Shown in pieces: positions 1-7,661 of a stretch of 42,888 nt of DNA. Source of the stretch: an uncultured Oscillibacter sp. (lineage in GTDB: Bacteria; Bacillota; Clostridia; Oscillospirales; Oscillospiraceae). The notes below the pieces were generated by a model. That model saw only the letters and a list, made by a program, of their open reading frames with translations, had not been told where the DNA came from and searched no databases. Positions within the stretch are counted from its first letter, which is position 1. Every line of letters begins with the position of its first letter. Position numbers and translations under genes: made by a program. The stretch is from positions 1 through 42,888 of the forward strand of contig CAJUJW010000017.1 in the NCBI GenBank assembly GCA_910586735.1, in the 5' to 3' direction.

Positions 1-287
1 GCCCCCATGGAGAGGCCCAGGATCTTGTCCGTGTCCTCGCTCTTGGCGGAGAGGACGATCACCGGCAGATTCCGCTTTTCCCGGATGCGCAGCAGGGCGG
101 AGAGGCCGTCCAGCCGGGGCATCATCACGTCGATGAGGATGAGCTTCACGGCGGGGTCCAGGCAGGCGTCCACGGCCTGGAGCCCGTCATAGGCCCGGCG
201 GACCGCGTAGCCCTCCCGTTCCAGGGTAATGGCGATGGCTTTCACGATTTCGGGGTCGTCGTCCACGACCAGGATGCATTCCTTCAT
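1..287 (-). CDS. Response regulator receiver domain, 3' part outside window
   Basis: This is the first 95 codons of a two-component response regulator that runs off the left edge. It opens MKECILVVDDDPEIVKAI, with the acidic pocket at Asp9-Asp11 and the expected phospho-acceptor Asp in LIDVMMPRLDG at about residue 54. The switch Ser/Thr (VIVLSAKS) and Lys follow, as in the OmpR/VanR family. The start is the ATG at 287, preceded by AAGGGAGGAAACCCGAT, a strong ribosome binding site. The output domain is not visible, so OmpR membership is inferred from the receiver type. Direct repeats upstream (328-372) look like its own binding boxes. Confidence 0.9.
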   Translation of the reverse strand, partial: MKECILVVDDDPEIVKAIAITLEREGYAVRRAYDGLQAVDACLDPAVKLILIDVMMPRLDGLSALLRIREKRNLPVIVLSAKSEDTDKILGLSMG

Positions 288-315
288 ATCGGGTTTCCTC
301 CCTTGAGCTGAGACT

Positions 316-372
316 ATGGTAGCAGATAAATCTTACGAACGGCTTGACAAAAATCTTAAGATTTTCTTACGA
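316..372 (-). promoter_or_regulatory. Three direct-repeat boxes upstream of the response regulator
   Basis: Read on the minus strand, the boxes TCGTAAGAAAA (362-372), TCTTAAGATTT (351-361) and TCGTAAGATTT (328-338) lie in direct orientation with start spacings of 11 and 23 bases, about one and two helical turns. That phasing is typical of OmpR/PhoB-type regulator sites. A possible -10 (TACCAT, 316-321) lies downstream without a good -35, which fits an activator-dependent promoter. Autoregulation is inferred. Confidence 0.5.
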
Positions 373-384
373 TTGCGGAGGCGC

Positions 385-417
385 AAAAGAAAGGCGGGGA
401 AACTCCCCGCCTCTTTT
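385..417. terminator. Bidirectional rho-independent terminator
   Basis: A nine-pair GC stem (392-400 with 404-412) carries a three-base loop and is flanked by A-rich and T-rich sequence on both sides. On the minus strand it lies six bases after the stop codon of the 48-aa gene. Confidence 0.75.
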
Positions 418-422
418 ATATC

Positions 423-569
423 TCAGTCTTCCAGGGCCTTCTGCATGGTGTCGATCACTTTGTCCAGCTTCGCATCCCGTTTCTCTATGGTTTCCTCCGC
501 TTTTGCCTCTTGCAAAGCGTCCAGCACAAATCTGAGGAAGGCTTTGAATTGGCTGTCTGTCATTCCCAT
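423..569 (-). CDS. Small charged helical protein, 48 aa, unknown function
   Basis: A 48-residue ORF begins MGMTDSQFKAFLRFVLD and ends in DKVIDTMQKALED. It is rich in Glu, Lys and Ala and is predicted by eye to be mainly helical. There is no signal peptide, membrane segment or Cys. Support comes from the ribosome binding site AAAGGAG, eight bases before the first ATG, and from an intrinsic terminator directly after the stop. It sits alone between the partial response regulator and the HK/RR operon. I do not recognise a family; similar short proteins are common in gut Clostridia. The second ATG (563) is an alternative start. Confidence 0.6.
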   Translation of the reverse strand: MGMTDSQFKAFLRFVLDALQEAKAEETIEKRDAKLDKVIDTMQKALED

Positions 570-647
570 GATCGAACGCTCCTTTCTTAAATGGGATATA
601 TCTCTATTGTACCGAAAAACTACCCGGAGGTCAAGGCTTCCCCGTCC

Positions 648-1895
648 CTATTTTTTCAGCGGCATGGTGAAGATAAACCGGGTGGATTCTGCGTCGCTCT
701 CCGCCCGGAGGGTCCCCTTGTGCTCCCTGGCGATGAGCCCGGCGATGCTCAGGCCCAGGCCGAAGCCGCTCTTCTCCCCCCGGGAGGCGTCCGCCCGGTA
801 GAACCGCTCGAAGAGCCGCCCCAGCTGATCCGCCGGAATGGGCTCGCCGGGGTTGGACACCGTCAGCCGGGTCTGCCGGTCCGCCTTTTCCAGGGTCAAT
901 CGGATGGTCCCGCCCTCCGCGCCGTATTTGATGGCGTTGTCCAGCAGAATGGAAATCAGGCGGCGCAGCCTGTTCCCGTCCCCCAGGACCAGGAGGCCCT
1001 CCGCCGCGGTATACTCCAGGGGCTTCCCCGCCTCGAAGGCCACGGGCTCGAAAGCCAGGGCGCAGTCCTCCGCGATCTCGGACAGGGACGCCTCCTCCAG
1101 AACCACGCTCTGGGCCATGTTGTCCGCCCTGGCCAGAGTCAGCATCTCCTCCACCAGGTCCTTCATCTGCCGGGACTCGGAGAGGATGTTGTCCGTCCAC
1201 CGGGCGGGCCGCTCCTCCAGGGGCAGGGCGGAGAGGAGCTCCGCGTTGGAGAGAATCACCGTCAGGGGGGTTTTCAGCTCGTGGGAGGCGTCGGAGAGGA
1301 ATTGGCGCTGCTGGCTCCAGGCCCGCTCCACGGGGCTCGTCGCCCACCGGGCCAGCAGGACGGAAACCCCCAGCAGCAGGGAAAAGGCCGCCAGGACGAT
1401 GACGAGATAGGACCCCATCATCTCCCGCAGCAGACGGCGCTCCATGGACATGTCCACAAAGGCCAGGGTTCGGTAGAGGCCGTTGTCCCGCCGGAGGTAG
1501 CGGAGGCTGTAGTCCTGGACGACCCCCTCCGGGCGGGGCTGGCTCAGGCAGTCCTCCAGAATGGCGGTCAGCGCCTCCGTGTCCTCCAGGGCGGCGTAGG
1601 TGCCGCCGGTGACGTAGGCGGCGTAGGTCCCGTCCCGGCCGGGCCAGACGCTGACGGTGAAGTAGGGCAGCAGAAGCGTGTCCCCGCCCACCTCCACGCC
1701 GATCTCCGGCTGGCGGCCCTCCTCCTGGATGACCCGGTGGAGCACCTGGCGGCTCAGGTCCTCCACGTTGCCCCGGAGGGCGGCGAAAATGGCGAAGCAG
1801 ACCACCGCCAGGACGGCGGTGACCATGGCCATGCAGACGGCCACGAATTTCAGCCGCAGCTTTCGGATCAGGCCGTTTCCCCTTGTCTCGCGCAT
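648..1895 (-). CDS. Membrane sensor histidine kinase
   Basis: A 415-aa sensor kinase. It has an N-terminal membrane segment at about 17-40, an extracytoplasmic region of roughly 120 residues and a second membrane segment at about 162-181. A short linker without a clear HAMP domain follows. The HisKA phospho-acceptor is His205 in DASHELKTPL, followed by the N box (DNAIKYG) and G boxes (GFGLGLSIA) of the HATPase domain. The gene starts eight bases after the response regulator at 1904-2581, with which it forms a cognate pair that phosphorylates in response to an unknown external signal. It is the last gene of the DUF4340-RR-HK operon. Confidence 0.93.
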   Translation of the reverse strand: MRETRGNGLIRKLRLKFVAVCMAMVTAVLAVVCFAIFAALRGNVEDLSRQVLHRVIQEEGRQPEIGVEVGGDTLLLPYFTVSVWPGRDGTYAAYVTGGTYAALEDTEALTAILEDCLSQPRPEGVVQDYSLRYLRRDNGLYRTLAFVDMSMERRLLREMMGSYLVIVLAAFSLLLGVSVLLARWATSPVERAWSQQRQFLSDASHELKTPLTVILSNAELLSALPLEERPARWTDNILSESRQMKDLVEEMLTLARADNMAQSVVLEEASLSEIAEDCALAFEPVAFEAGKPLEYTAAEGLLVLGDGNRLRRLISILLDNAIKYGAEGGTIRLTLEKADRQTRLTVSNPGEPIPADQLGRLFERFYRADASRGEKSGFGLGLSIAGLIAREHKGTLRAESDAESTRFIFTMPLKK

Positions 1896-1903
1896 ATGGC
1901 CTC

Positions 1904-2581
1904 TCAGCTCTCCTCCTCCAGGCAGTAGCCCACCATGCGGATGGTGCGGATGCGGACCTTGGCCCGGATGTGGGCCAGCTTCTTGCGGAGGAAGGAGATG
2001 TAGACCTCCACGTTGTTGTCCTCCGCGTCGGACTCATAGCCCCAGATTTTCAACAGCAGGGTCTCCTTGGTCAGCACCAGGTTCCGGTTCAGCATCAAAA
2101 GCTCGCAGATGTCAAACTCCTTCCGGCTCAGCCGGACGGACCGCTCCCCGCAGGAGAGGGTGAAGCTGTGCTTGTCCAGCCGCACGCCGCCGAACTCCAG
2201 GCAGTCCGGGTTCCTCAGCTCCGGCTGCCGCCGGGTCAGGGCCCGGACGCAGGCCAGCAGCTCCTTGGGGTCGAAGGGCTTGGTGAGATAGTAGTCCGCC
2301 CCCCGGTCCAGGCCCTCCACCTTGTCGGCAACCTCCGACCGGGCAGTGAGCATCAAAACCGGCGTGGCGTTCCCCGCCGCCCGGAGGCGGCGGAGGACGG
2401 TGAACCCGTCCAGTTTGGGCAGCATCACGTCCAGGAGGATCACGTCGTAGATGTCCGTCAGGGCGTCGTCCAGGCCGGACTCGCCGTCGTGCCGCACGTC
2501 GGCGGTGTAGCCCTCCAGCTCCAGCAGGTCCTGGAGCGTGGCGGCCAGCCTGGTCTCGTCCTCAATTACCAGTACCCGCAT
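1904..2581 (-). CDS. OmpR-family response regulator
   Basis: A 225-aa regulator. The receiver domain (about 1-115) opens MRVLVIEDE, has the phospho-acceptor Asp in LLDVMLPKLDG (about residue 51) and the conserved TAR and KPF motifs. A winged-helix DNA-binding domain (about 125-222) contains LSRKEFDICELLML, the hallmark of the OmpR/PhoB Trans_reg_C fold. The start is ATG with AAGGAGGAACGCCC in front. It is flanked by its kinase (8-base gap) and the DUF4340 gene (12-base gap). Targets are unknown. Confidence 0.95.
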   Translation of the reverse strand: MRVLVIEDETRLAATLQDLLELEGYTADVRHDGESGLDDALTDIYDVILLDVMLPKLDGFTVLRRLRAAGNATPVLMLTARSEVADKVEGLDRGADYYLTKPFDPKELLACVRALTRRQPELRNPDCLEFGGVRLDKHSFTLSCGERSVRLSRKEFDICELLMLNRNLVLTKETLLLKIWGYESDAEDNNVEVYISFLRKKLAHIRAKVRIRTIRMVGYCLEEES

Positions 2582-2593
2582 GGGCGTTCCTCC

Positions 2594-3721
2594 TTATTCC
2601 GTCTCCCCCTGGCCCTCCGTCTGGCCGGAGTCCTGGGCCGCGCCCCGCATTCCGGCCACGGAGATGGTCATCACCGCGTCCACGCTGTCGGTGGCCAGGG
2701 CGTAGATGGCCTCCTCGTCCCCCAGGCGGACGTAGCGCCCGGACTCGTCGGGCATCCGGGCCCCCACGGTGAGGGTGAAGGTCTGGTCGGCCCCGTTTTC
2801 GGCGTACTCCGCCTTTAAGATGGCGTCCGGGTTGTCAAAGCCGCAGATCTCCGCCGCCTCCTCGCTGGGGAAGTAGTCCACGCACTTGGCCATGGTCATG
2901 GTTTTGAGATCGTACAGCAGGTCCTGGAGCAGGGGGGCGGCGGTGACGTTGTCGCTGCCCTCAAACCACAGAGCGGGCTGGTCCTCCCCGTTGGACCGCC
3001 GGGCGTTCAATGTGACGGCGGGGCGTTCCGGGGCCTGGCCGGGGTCCTCCCCGCCGTCTCCGTCCCCCTCGCCCTCCGGCGTCTGGGACTCCGGCGCGGC
3101 CCCCTGGATGGTGACGGCCCGCAGGTTCCCCTCGCTGAGGTCCGGCAGGACGGGCAGCGCGCACATGTCGTAGATGGGGGTCTGCATCAGCCGCACCAGG
3201 GTGTCGGCCACAATGTAGACCGTGGACTCGTCCCCCTCCACCATCATGTAGTAGCTGTCCCCGTCGGTGGTGGTCTTGCCGAAGAGGAGGGTCTGCTCGG
3301 AGTTTTCCTCCCCGGTGGCGGCGGTGAGGGTGGCGGAGGGGCTGTCCAGGCCGTACTCCGACTTCTCCTCCGTGGCGGGAAGCACCTGCTGGAACTTCAG
3401 GGAGGACAGGGTGGAGAGGATGGAGGCGACGGTCTCGTCGTTCAGGGGGAAGTCCGGCCCGTCGGCCCAAATCCACTCCCCCTTCTCGTCCAGGGTGAAG
3501 GAGAGGGTGGCCGCGCCGTTATAGCAGCGCAGGGTGCGATAGGCCCCCGGGTCCCCGGGGACGCCGGTATCCGTCAGCGTAGCAGGGGCACCATCCTTCC
3601 CGGCCAGGGCCTCCTCCCGGTCCTGGCGGTAGATGATGCCGAAGACAATCAGCAGCGCCAGGAACAGCCCCCCGGCGATGCACAGCAGTATGGTGACGTT
3701 CCGTCTCTCTTTCCAGGTCAT
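2594..3721 (-). CDS. DUF4340 membrane-anchored extracytoplasmic protein
   Basis: A 375-aa protein with one N-terminal membrane segment (about 9-30) and a large external part. The external part holds two related segments, around 55-190 and 235-360, each with the Leu-Asp-Ser-Pro/Phe-Asp-Asn-Pro turn followed by beta-rich sequence typical of DUF4340. An acidic Gly/Glu/Asp linker (about 205-225) separates them. DUF4340 proteins usually accompany gliding/ABC-2 transporters (GldG type), but here the protein heads a two-component operon, so a role as signal input or target of the kinase is possible (inference). The start is ATG after AGGAGG with a seven-base spacer. Confidence 0.8.
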   Translation of the reverse strand: MTWKERRNVTILLCIAGGLFLALLIVFGIIYRQDREEALAGKDGAPATLTDTGVPGDPGAYRTLRCYNGAATLSFTLDEKGEWIWADGPDFPLNDETVASILSTLSSLKFQQVLPATEEKSEYGLDSPSATLTAATGEENSEQTLLFGKTTTDGDSYYMMVEGDESTVYIVADTLVRLMQTPIYDMCALPVLPDLSEGNLRAVTIQGAAPESQTPEGEGDGDGGEDPGQAPERPAVTLNARRSNGEDQPALWFEGSDNVTAAPLLQDLLYDLKTMTMAKCVDYFPSEEAAEICGFDNPDAILKAEYAENGADQTFTLTVGARMPDESGRYVRLGDEEAIYALATDSVDAVMTISVAGMRGAAQDSGQTEGQGETE

Positions 3722-3791
3722 GAAAGGTCCTCCTATTTCAGCCCGGCGGCGAAACGCCGGAAGGTCGTTGTTTCATCAATACGCAGAGGTC

Positions 3792-3821
3792 ATTATATCC
3801 CAAGACACCCGGATTTGTCAA
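3792..3821 (-). promoter_or_regulatory. Sigma-A promoter for the DUF4340-RR-HK operon
   Basis: TTGACA (3816-3821) and TATAAT (3792-3797) on the minus strand are both perfect hexamers separated by 18 bases, about 70 bases upstream of the DUF4340 start codon. Confidence 0.8.
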
Positions 3822-3918
3822 TTTTACGGCCCCTTCCTGAAAGCCGCCTGAAAGATTGGAAGCTCATAATTCACAATTTATTTATAAAAAATCAAGATTG
3901 ATTTCAAATTTGCAGGGT

Positions 3919-4026
3919 ATGCTACTAGCATCCTCCAAGGAGGAGACACGATTTCCTCTCTTTCTGTTTCTTTTCCCTCTTTGCACCCGGCGGCGGGACC
4001 TTTCCCGTCCGCCGGTCTTTTTTATT
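3919..4026 (+). other. Gene-free segment with palindrome, CU-rich tract and terminator
   Basis: The 473-base gap between divergent genes (3722-4194) contains, on the plus strand, the palindrome ATGCTACTAGCAT (3919-3931) and CCTCC pairing with GGAGG (3932-3943). A CU-rich unpaired-looking stretch (3951-3982) follows. The segment ends in a strong GC hairpin (3987-4016) followed by a T run to about 4024, which has the shape of an intrinsic terminator. No ORF fits. It may be a short regulatory RNA or an early-terminated leader, but I found no convincing promoter in front of it. Confidence 0.35.
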
Positions 4027-4087
4027 CCGCACAAATTCTCCGCCACTTTTTTTACCGTTTAATCGGTTGCTTCCCAGCAAGAACCTC

Positions 4088-4116
4088 TTGCAATGTGACG
4101 AAACGTCGGCTATAAT
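4088..4116 (+). promoter_or_regulatory. Promoter of the hydrogenase gene
   Basis: TTGCAA (4088-4093) and TATAAT (4111-4116) are 17 bases apart, about 80 bases ahead of the hydrogenase start and after the terminator-like hairpin, so the gene has its own promoter. Confidence 0.75.
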
Positions 4117-4194
4117 AGCCTTGGACCAAATATGGTTGCTTTTTTCACAATTGACAGGCGGCCCGCCCGCCTGAAAAAATAGGAGGAGACTGCT

Positions 4195-5736
4195 ATGAGA
4201 GGAGTACACAGCGCGGTTGACGACATCCGACGCACCGTATTCAAAGAGGTGGCCAAGCTGGCCATGGAGGGCGGGGACCCCCGCCTGCTGGATCAGATAC
4301 CCCTGAAGATGATCCAGGGCGACGTGGCCAAGCACCGCCACGACGTGTTCCTGGAGCGGGCCATCGTCCAGGAGCGGGTCCGGCTGGCCCTGGGGCTGAA
4401 CATCCGCTACGCCGGGGAGACCATCCCCGTCAGCGAGGATCTGCGCTCCGCCGAGGAATCGGAGAAGCACTTCCAGAACCCCCTGGTGAACATCATCCCC
4501 TTCGCCTGCAACGCCTGCCCCCCCAAGCAGCTGCGCATCACGGACAACTGCCAGGGCTGCATCTCCCATCCCTGCATGAACGTCTGCCCCAAAGACGCCA
4601 TCTACATGGACAAGGACAAGCACTGCCACATAGACCAGGAAAAGTGCATCAAATGCGGCAAATGCTTCAACCAGTGCCCCTACCGGGCTATCAGCAAAAT
4701 CGAGCGGCCCTGCGCCGCCGCCTGCGGCATGGACGCCATCAAGTCCGACGAGCTGGGCCGGGCCCGGATCGACTATGACAAGTGCGTCTCCTGCGGCATG
4801 TGCCTGGTCAACTGCCCCTTCGGCGCCATCGCCGACAAGAGCCAGATCTACCAGGTGTGCCAGGCCCTGCGAAAGAACGAGAAGGTCATCGCCTGCGTGG
4901 CCCCGGCTTTCGTGGGCCAGTTCGGCAAGGAGGCCACTCCCGCCAAGATTCACGCGGCCATGAAGGTGCTGGGCTTCTACGACGTGGTGGAGGTCGCCAT
5001 CGGCGCGGACCTTTGCACCGTGGAGGAGGCCCACGACTTCCTGGAAGAGGTCCCGGCCAAGCAGCCCTGGATGGGCACCAGCTGCTGCCCCGCCTGGAGC
5101 GTCATGGCGAAGAAGCTCTACCCGGAGTTCGCGGACTACATCTCCATGGCCCTGACCCCCATGGTCATCACGGCCCGGATGGTGAAGAAGGACCACCCGG
5201 ACGCCAAGACGGTCTTCATCGGGCCCTGCTCCGCCAAGAAGCTGGAGGCCAACCGGCGGACCATCCGGTCCGACGTGGACTTTGTGCTGACGTTCGAGGA
5301 GATGCTGGGCATCTTCGACGCGGCGGACATCGACTTCTCCAAGCTCCAGGCCAACCCGGAGGACGAGATGGACGAGGGCACCGGCATGGGCCGGGGCTTC
5401 GCCGTGGGCGGAGGCGTGGCCGCCGCCGTGGTGGAGGCCATCAAGCACATTGACCCGGACCGGCAGATCAAGATCGAGTACGGCGACGGGCTGAAAAACT
5501 GCCGGAAGATGCTGGCCATGGCCAAGGCGGGCAAGCGGGACGGCTATCTGCTGGAGGGCATGGGCTGTCCCGGCGGCTGCGTAGCGGGCGCGGGCACCAT
5601 CAGCCAGGTGCGGGACAGCGCCATGACGGTGGAGAAGTTCAAGAACGAGGCCCCCTCCATGAGCTGCACGGAAAGTCCGTATCTGGACCAGCTGGAGGAA
5701 GTGGAGAAGAAATACGAGATCAATCATCACGACTGA
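4195..5736 (+). CDS. Monomeric [FeFe] hydrogenase, group-B type
   Basis: A 513-aa cytoplasmic iron-sulfur enzyme that catalyses reversible H2 formation from protons and reduced ferredoxin. Three H-cluster signatures are intact: TSCCPAW (L1, Cys297/Cys298), GPCSAKK (L2, Cys345) and GMGCPGGC (L3, Cys458/Cys462). Before them lie a Cys-rich segment (Cys105, Cys108, Cys119, Cys122, Cys127, Cys131) and ferredoxin-type clusters at Cys151-161 and Cys197-207. Length and domain order match the group B/B1 family found in gut Clostridia and Bacteroidetes. There is no NADH-binding partner nearby, so it is probably ferredoxin-linked and disposes of fermentation electrons; the maturases HydEFG are outside the window. 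Start ATG follows AGGAGGAG. It has its own promoter and terminator. Confidence 0.93.
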   Translation: MRGVHSAVDDIRRTVFKEVAKLAMEGGDPRLLDQIPLKMIQGDVAKHRHDVFLERAIVQERVRLALGLNIRYAGETIPVSEDLRSAEESEKHFQNPLVNIIPFACNACPPKQLRITDNCQGCISHPCMNVCPKDAIYMDKDKHCHIDQEKCIKCGKCFNQCPYRAISKIERPCAAACGMDAIKSDELGRARIDYDKCVSCGMCLVNCPFGAIADKSQIYQVCQALRKNEKVIACVAPAFVGQFGKEATPAKIHAAMKVLGFYDVVEVAIGADLCTVEEAHDFLEEVPAKQPWMGTSCCPAWSVMAKKLYPEFADYISMALTPMVITARMVKKDHPDAKTVFIGPCSAKKLEANRRTIRSDVDFVLTFEEMLGIFDAADIDFSKLQANPEDEMDEGTGMGRGFAVGGGVAAAVVEAIKHIDPDRQIKIEYGDGLKNCRKMLAMAKAGKRDGYLLEGMGCPGGCVAGAGTISQVRDSAMTVEKFKNEAPSMSCTESPYLDQLEEVEKKYEINHHD

Positions 5737-5756
5737 CCGGACAACCTGCATGCAAA

Positions 5757-5789
5757 AAATTGACGGGCCGAGGCCCGTCAATTTTTTTG
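5757..5789 (+). terminator. Terminator of the hydrogenase gene
   Basis: A perfect 11-pair stem (5759-5769 with 5772-5782) with a two-base GA turn is followed by seven T, 22 bases after the hydrogenase stop codon. Confidence 0.88.
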
Positions 5790-5842
5790 CCGGCCCCGTA
5801 ACGAAAAGCCCGTCCGGGGGATATATGGACAGAAACGGGGGC

Positions 5843-5920
5843 CCCCGCAAAATCCGAAGATTTTGTGGGGAGAGGAGGAAGGAACGAAACAGAGTGGAGC
5901 TTTCGCCGTCAGGCGGAAGC
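5843..5920 (+). repeat. Two hairpins upstream of the ECF sigma gene
   Basis: Stem CCCCGCAAAATC / GATTTTGTGGGG (5843-5870, CGAA loop) and stem 5899-5907 with 5912-5920 (GTCA loop) lie in the untranslated stretch between the hydrogenase terminator and the sigma factor start. They could be leader structure or part of a dispersed repeat. No second copy occurs in this window. Confidence 0.4.
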
Positions 5921-5964
5921 GGAGCGGGTGAAGTTTCTTCCGACGACGAAGGGAGGTGAGCTCT

Positions 5965-6456
5965 TTGGAGGACATGGAACAAGTCTATCAGCGCCACGCC
6001 CAGACGGTCTACAAATTCCTCCTGGCGAAGACAGGGGACCCGCACCTGGCCGAGGAGCTGACCCAGGAGACCTTTTACCAGGCCGTCAAATCCGTGGACC
6101 GCTTTGACGGGTCCTGCAAGGTTTCCGTCTGGCTGTGCCAGATTGCCAAGCACCTGTGGTTCCAGCACCTCCGGAAGCAAAAGCGGGAGGCCCCGGTCCT
6201 ACCGGAGGACCTGCCGGAGTCCCCCGGCCCCTCGGCGGAGGAGAGCGTCCTGGAACAGGAGGGCCGGATGGACCTTTTGAAGCTGGTTCACAATCTGCCG
6301 GAGCCCCAGCGGGAGGTGGTGTATCTCCGGGCCTTCGGGGGCCTCAGCTTCCGGGAGATCGGGGACGTGTGCGGCAGGACGGAGACCTGGGCCCGGGTGA
6401 CCTTTTACCGGAGCAAGGAAAAACTCAAGAATGGAGGCGCGAGTGATGAAGAATGA
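5965..6456 (+). CDS. ECF-type RNA polymerase sigma factor
   Basis: A 163-aa sigma-70 family factor. Region 2 (about 3-70) has RHAQTVYKFLLAKTG and the core-binding LTQETFYQAVKS motif. Region 4 (about 105-160) has LPEPQREVVYLRAFGGLSF followed by a helix-turn-helix. I chose the TTG at 5965 because AAGGGAGG ends eight bases before it. GTG at 5956 overlaps that site, and ATG at 5974 is the other option. The gene overlaps the downstream zinc-finger membrane protein by 11 bases, the classic sigma/anti-sigma arrangement. It directs stress- or envelope-responsive transcription of unknown targets. Confidence 0.88.
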   Translation: MEDMEQVYQRHAQTVYKFLLAKTGDPHLAEELTQETFYQAVKSVDRFDGSCKVSVWLCQIAKHLWFQHLRKQKREAPVLPEDLPESPGPSAEESVLEQEGRMDLLKLVHNLPEPQREVVYLRAFGGLSFREIGDVCGRTETWARVTFYRSKEKLKNGGASDEE

Positions 6457-7531
6457 TTTGACCTGCGGCGTGGTGCGGGATTTGCTGCCCAGCTATGTGG
6501 AAAACCTCCTGGGGGAGGAAGCGAAGGAAGCGGTGGACCGGCACCTGGAGACCTGCCCGGAGTGCCGGGAGCGGAAGGAGGCCATGGCCGCCCCGGCGGA
6601 GGAAGCGGCGGAGCCGGAGAAAGAGGTGGACTATCTCAAGCGGGTGAAGAAGGGGACGGTTCATAAAATCGTCCTGGCGGTGGTGTGCACGGTGCTGCTG
6701 GTGGTGGGCGGATACCTGCTGAAGGAGTTCGTCATCGGTCGGACGCCGGACGCGGAGCATATCAGCATTGACTTCGCCCAGGTGGACGAGCACAACAACC
6801 TCACCCTGCTGGCGGACACCTATTGGGGGGCCTATGAGCTCCGGGGGATGAAGGCCGTCACAAAGGACGGGGTCCTTACCTACACCGCCCGGGAGGTCCG
6901 GGTGAACCTCTTCCAGGCCCTGTTTATGCGGGATAAAATCGGAGGTATGGAGGGATACCAGAAGCAGATTTCCCTGTCCATCCCCCTGGACGGCCTGACG
7001 GAGGTGTGGATCTGCGGGCGGCTGGTGTGGCAGGACGGCGTGGTGATTGACCGGGATACGCTGCTGCTGCTGGACGCCAAGACCCCCTACTGCGGCGACG
7101 CCCCGGCCCTGGGGAACATCGCCAAGCTCTTGCAGGTGGGGAGCCGGATTGGACGGTATAACATCTCCCTCCAGACCAGCGAGCGGCCCTACCGCTGGAC
7201 GTTGGAGTTTGAGGACGCGGAGGAGACCACGTCCGCCACCTGGGGGATGTCCCGGTTCCTGGGCTATCAGATGCTGGCGCTGGTGGAGAACCTGGACGAG
7301 GTGAGCTTCCGCTACCCGTCCTCCAGCGGGTTCTTCACGGCGGAGATAGCCTCCAACTCCCTGGCCCGGCTGACGGAGGTGTACAACGACAAGCACGCCA
7401 CAAGCTGGCCCGTCCACGAGAGCATCAAGGAGTACGCGGAGAGCCCCCTGGAGTACCAGCGCATGGTGAAGCTGCTGGAGGAGATGTTCCTGGGGACCAG
7501 CGGGACCACCGTCACCGTTGCCAGACCGTAA
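6446..7531 (+). CDS. Zinc-finger anti-sigma factor, single-pass membrane protein
   Basis: A 361-aa protein. The N-terminal cytoplasmic zf-HC2 module is seen as His33-x3-Cys37-x2-Cys40 (HLETCPEC), the usual anti-sigma zinc motif. A basic stretch and one membrane helix (about 73-93) follow, then an extracytoplasmic domain of about 265 residues that I do not recognise; it resembles the DUF4825-type sensor parts of such proteins. It should hold the ECF sigma factor at the membrane. The ATG at 6446 is preferred over 6431 because GGAGG at 6433-6437 lies eight bases before it. Confidence 0.85.
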   Translation: MKNDLTCGVVRDLLPSYVENLLGEEAKEAVDRHLETCPECRERKEAMAAPAEEAAEPEKEVDYLKRVKKGTVHKIVLAVVCTVLLVVGGYLLKEFVIGRTPDAEHISIDFAQVDEHNNLTLLADTYWGAYELRGMKAVTKDGVLTYTAREVRVNLFQALFMRDKIGGMEGYQKQISLSIPLDGLTEVWICGRLVWQDGVVIDRDTLLLLDAKTPYCGDAPALGNIAKLLQVGSRIGRYNISLQTSERPYRWTLEFEDAEETTSATWGMSRFLGYQMLALVENLDEVSFRYPSSSGFFTAEIASNSLARLTEVYNDKHATSWPVHESIKEYAESPLEYQRMVKLLEEMFLGTSGTTVTVARP

Positions 7532-7534
7532 AAG

Positions 7535-7563
7535 AAGGACCGCCCGGGAGGGCGGTCCTTTTG
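7535..7563 (+). terminator. Terminator of the sigma/anti-sigma operon
   Basis: A perfect 11-pair GC stem (7535-7545 with 7550-7560) with loop GGGA is followed by TTTT directly after the anti-sigma stop codon. Confidence 0.85.
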
Positions 7564-7590
7564 GTTATGCGCGTCAGGGTTCCCGGCAAA

Positions 7591-7653
7591 CGGGCCGGCC
7601 AGGGGGCCGGCCCCTACGGATGATGGGTAGGGGCCGCCGCCCTCGGCGGCCCG
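7591..7653. repeat. REP-like paired GC hairpin repeat, copy A
   Basis: Two GC hairpins face each other. The first (7591-7617) has a GGGCCGGCC stem and ends CCCCTAC. The second (7627-7652) starts GTAGGGG and has a GGGCCGCCG / CGGCGGCCC stem. The same two-part layout recurs at 12900, 21971 and 23928, with a half copy at 17538. It lies nine bases after the carB-dapF stop codon on the minus strand and may act as 3'-end structure. Confidence 0.75.
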
Positions 7654-7661
7654 GTGCCGCC

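Noticed and set aside
3925..6180. A minus-strand open frame of about 751 codons opposite the hydrogenase
   Set aside because: The hydrogenase on the other strand has all H-cluster motifs. The antisense frame is Val/His/Leu-rich with no start signal.
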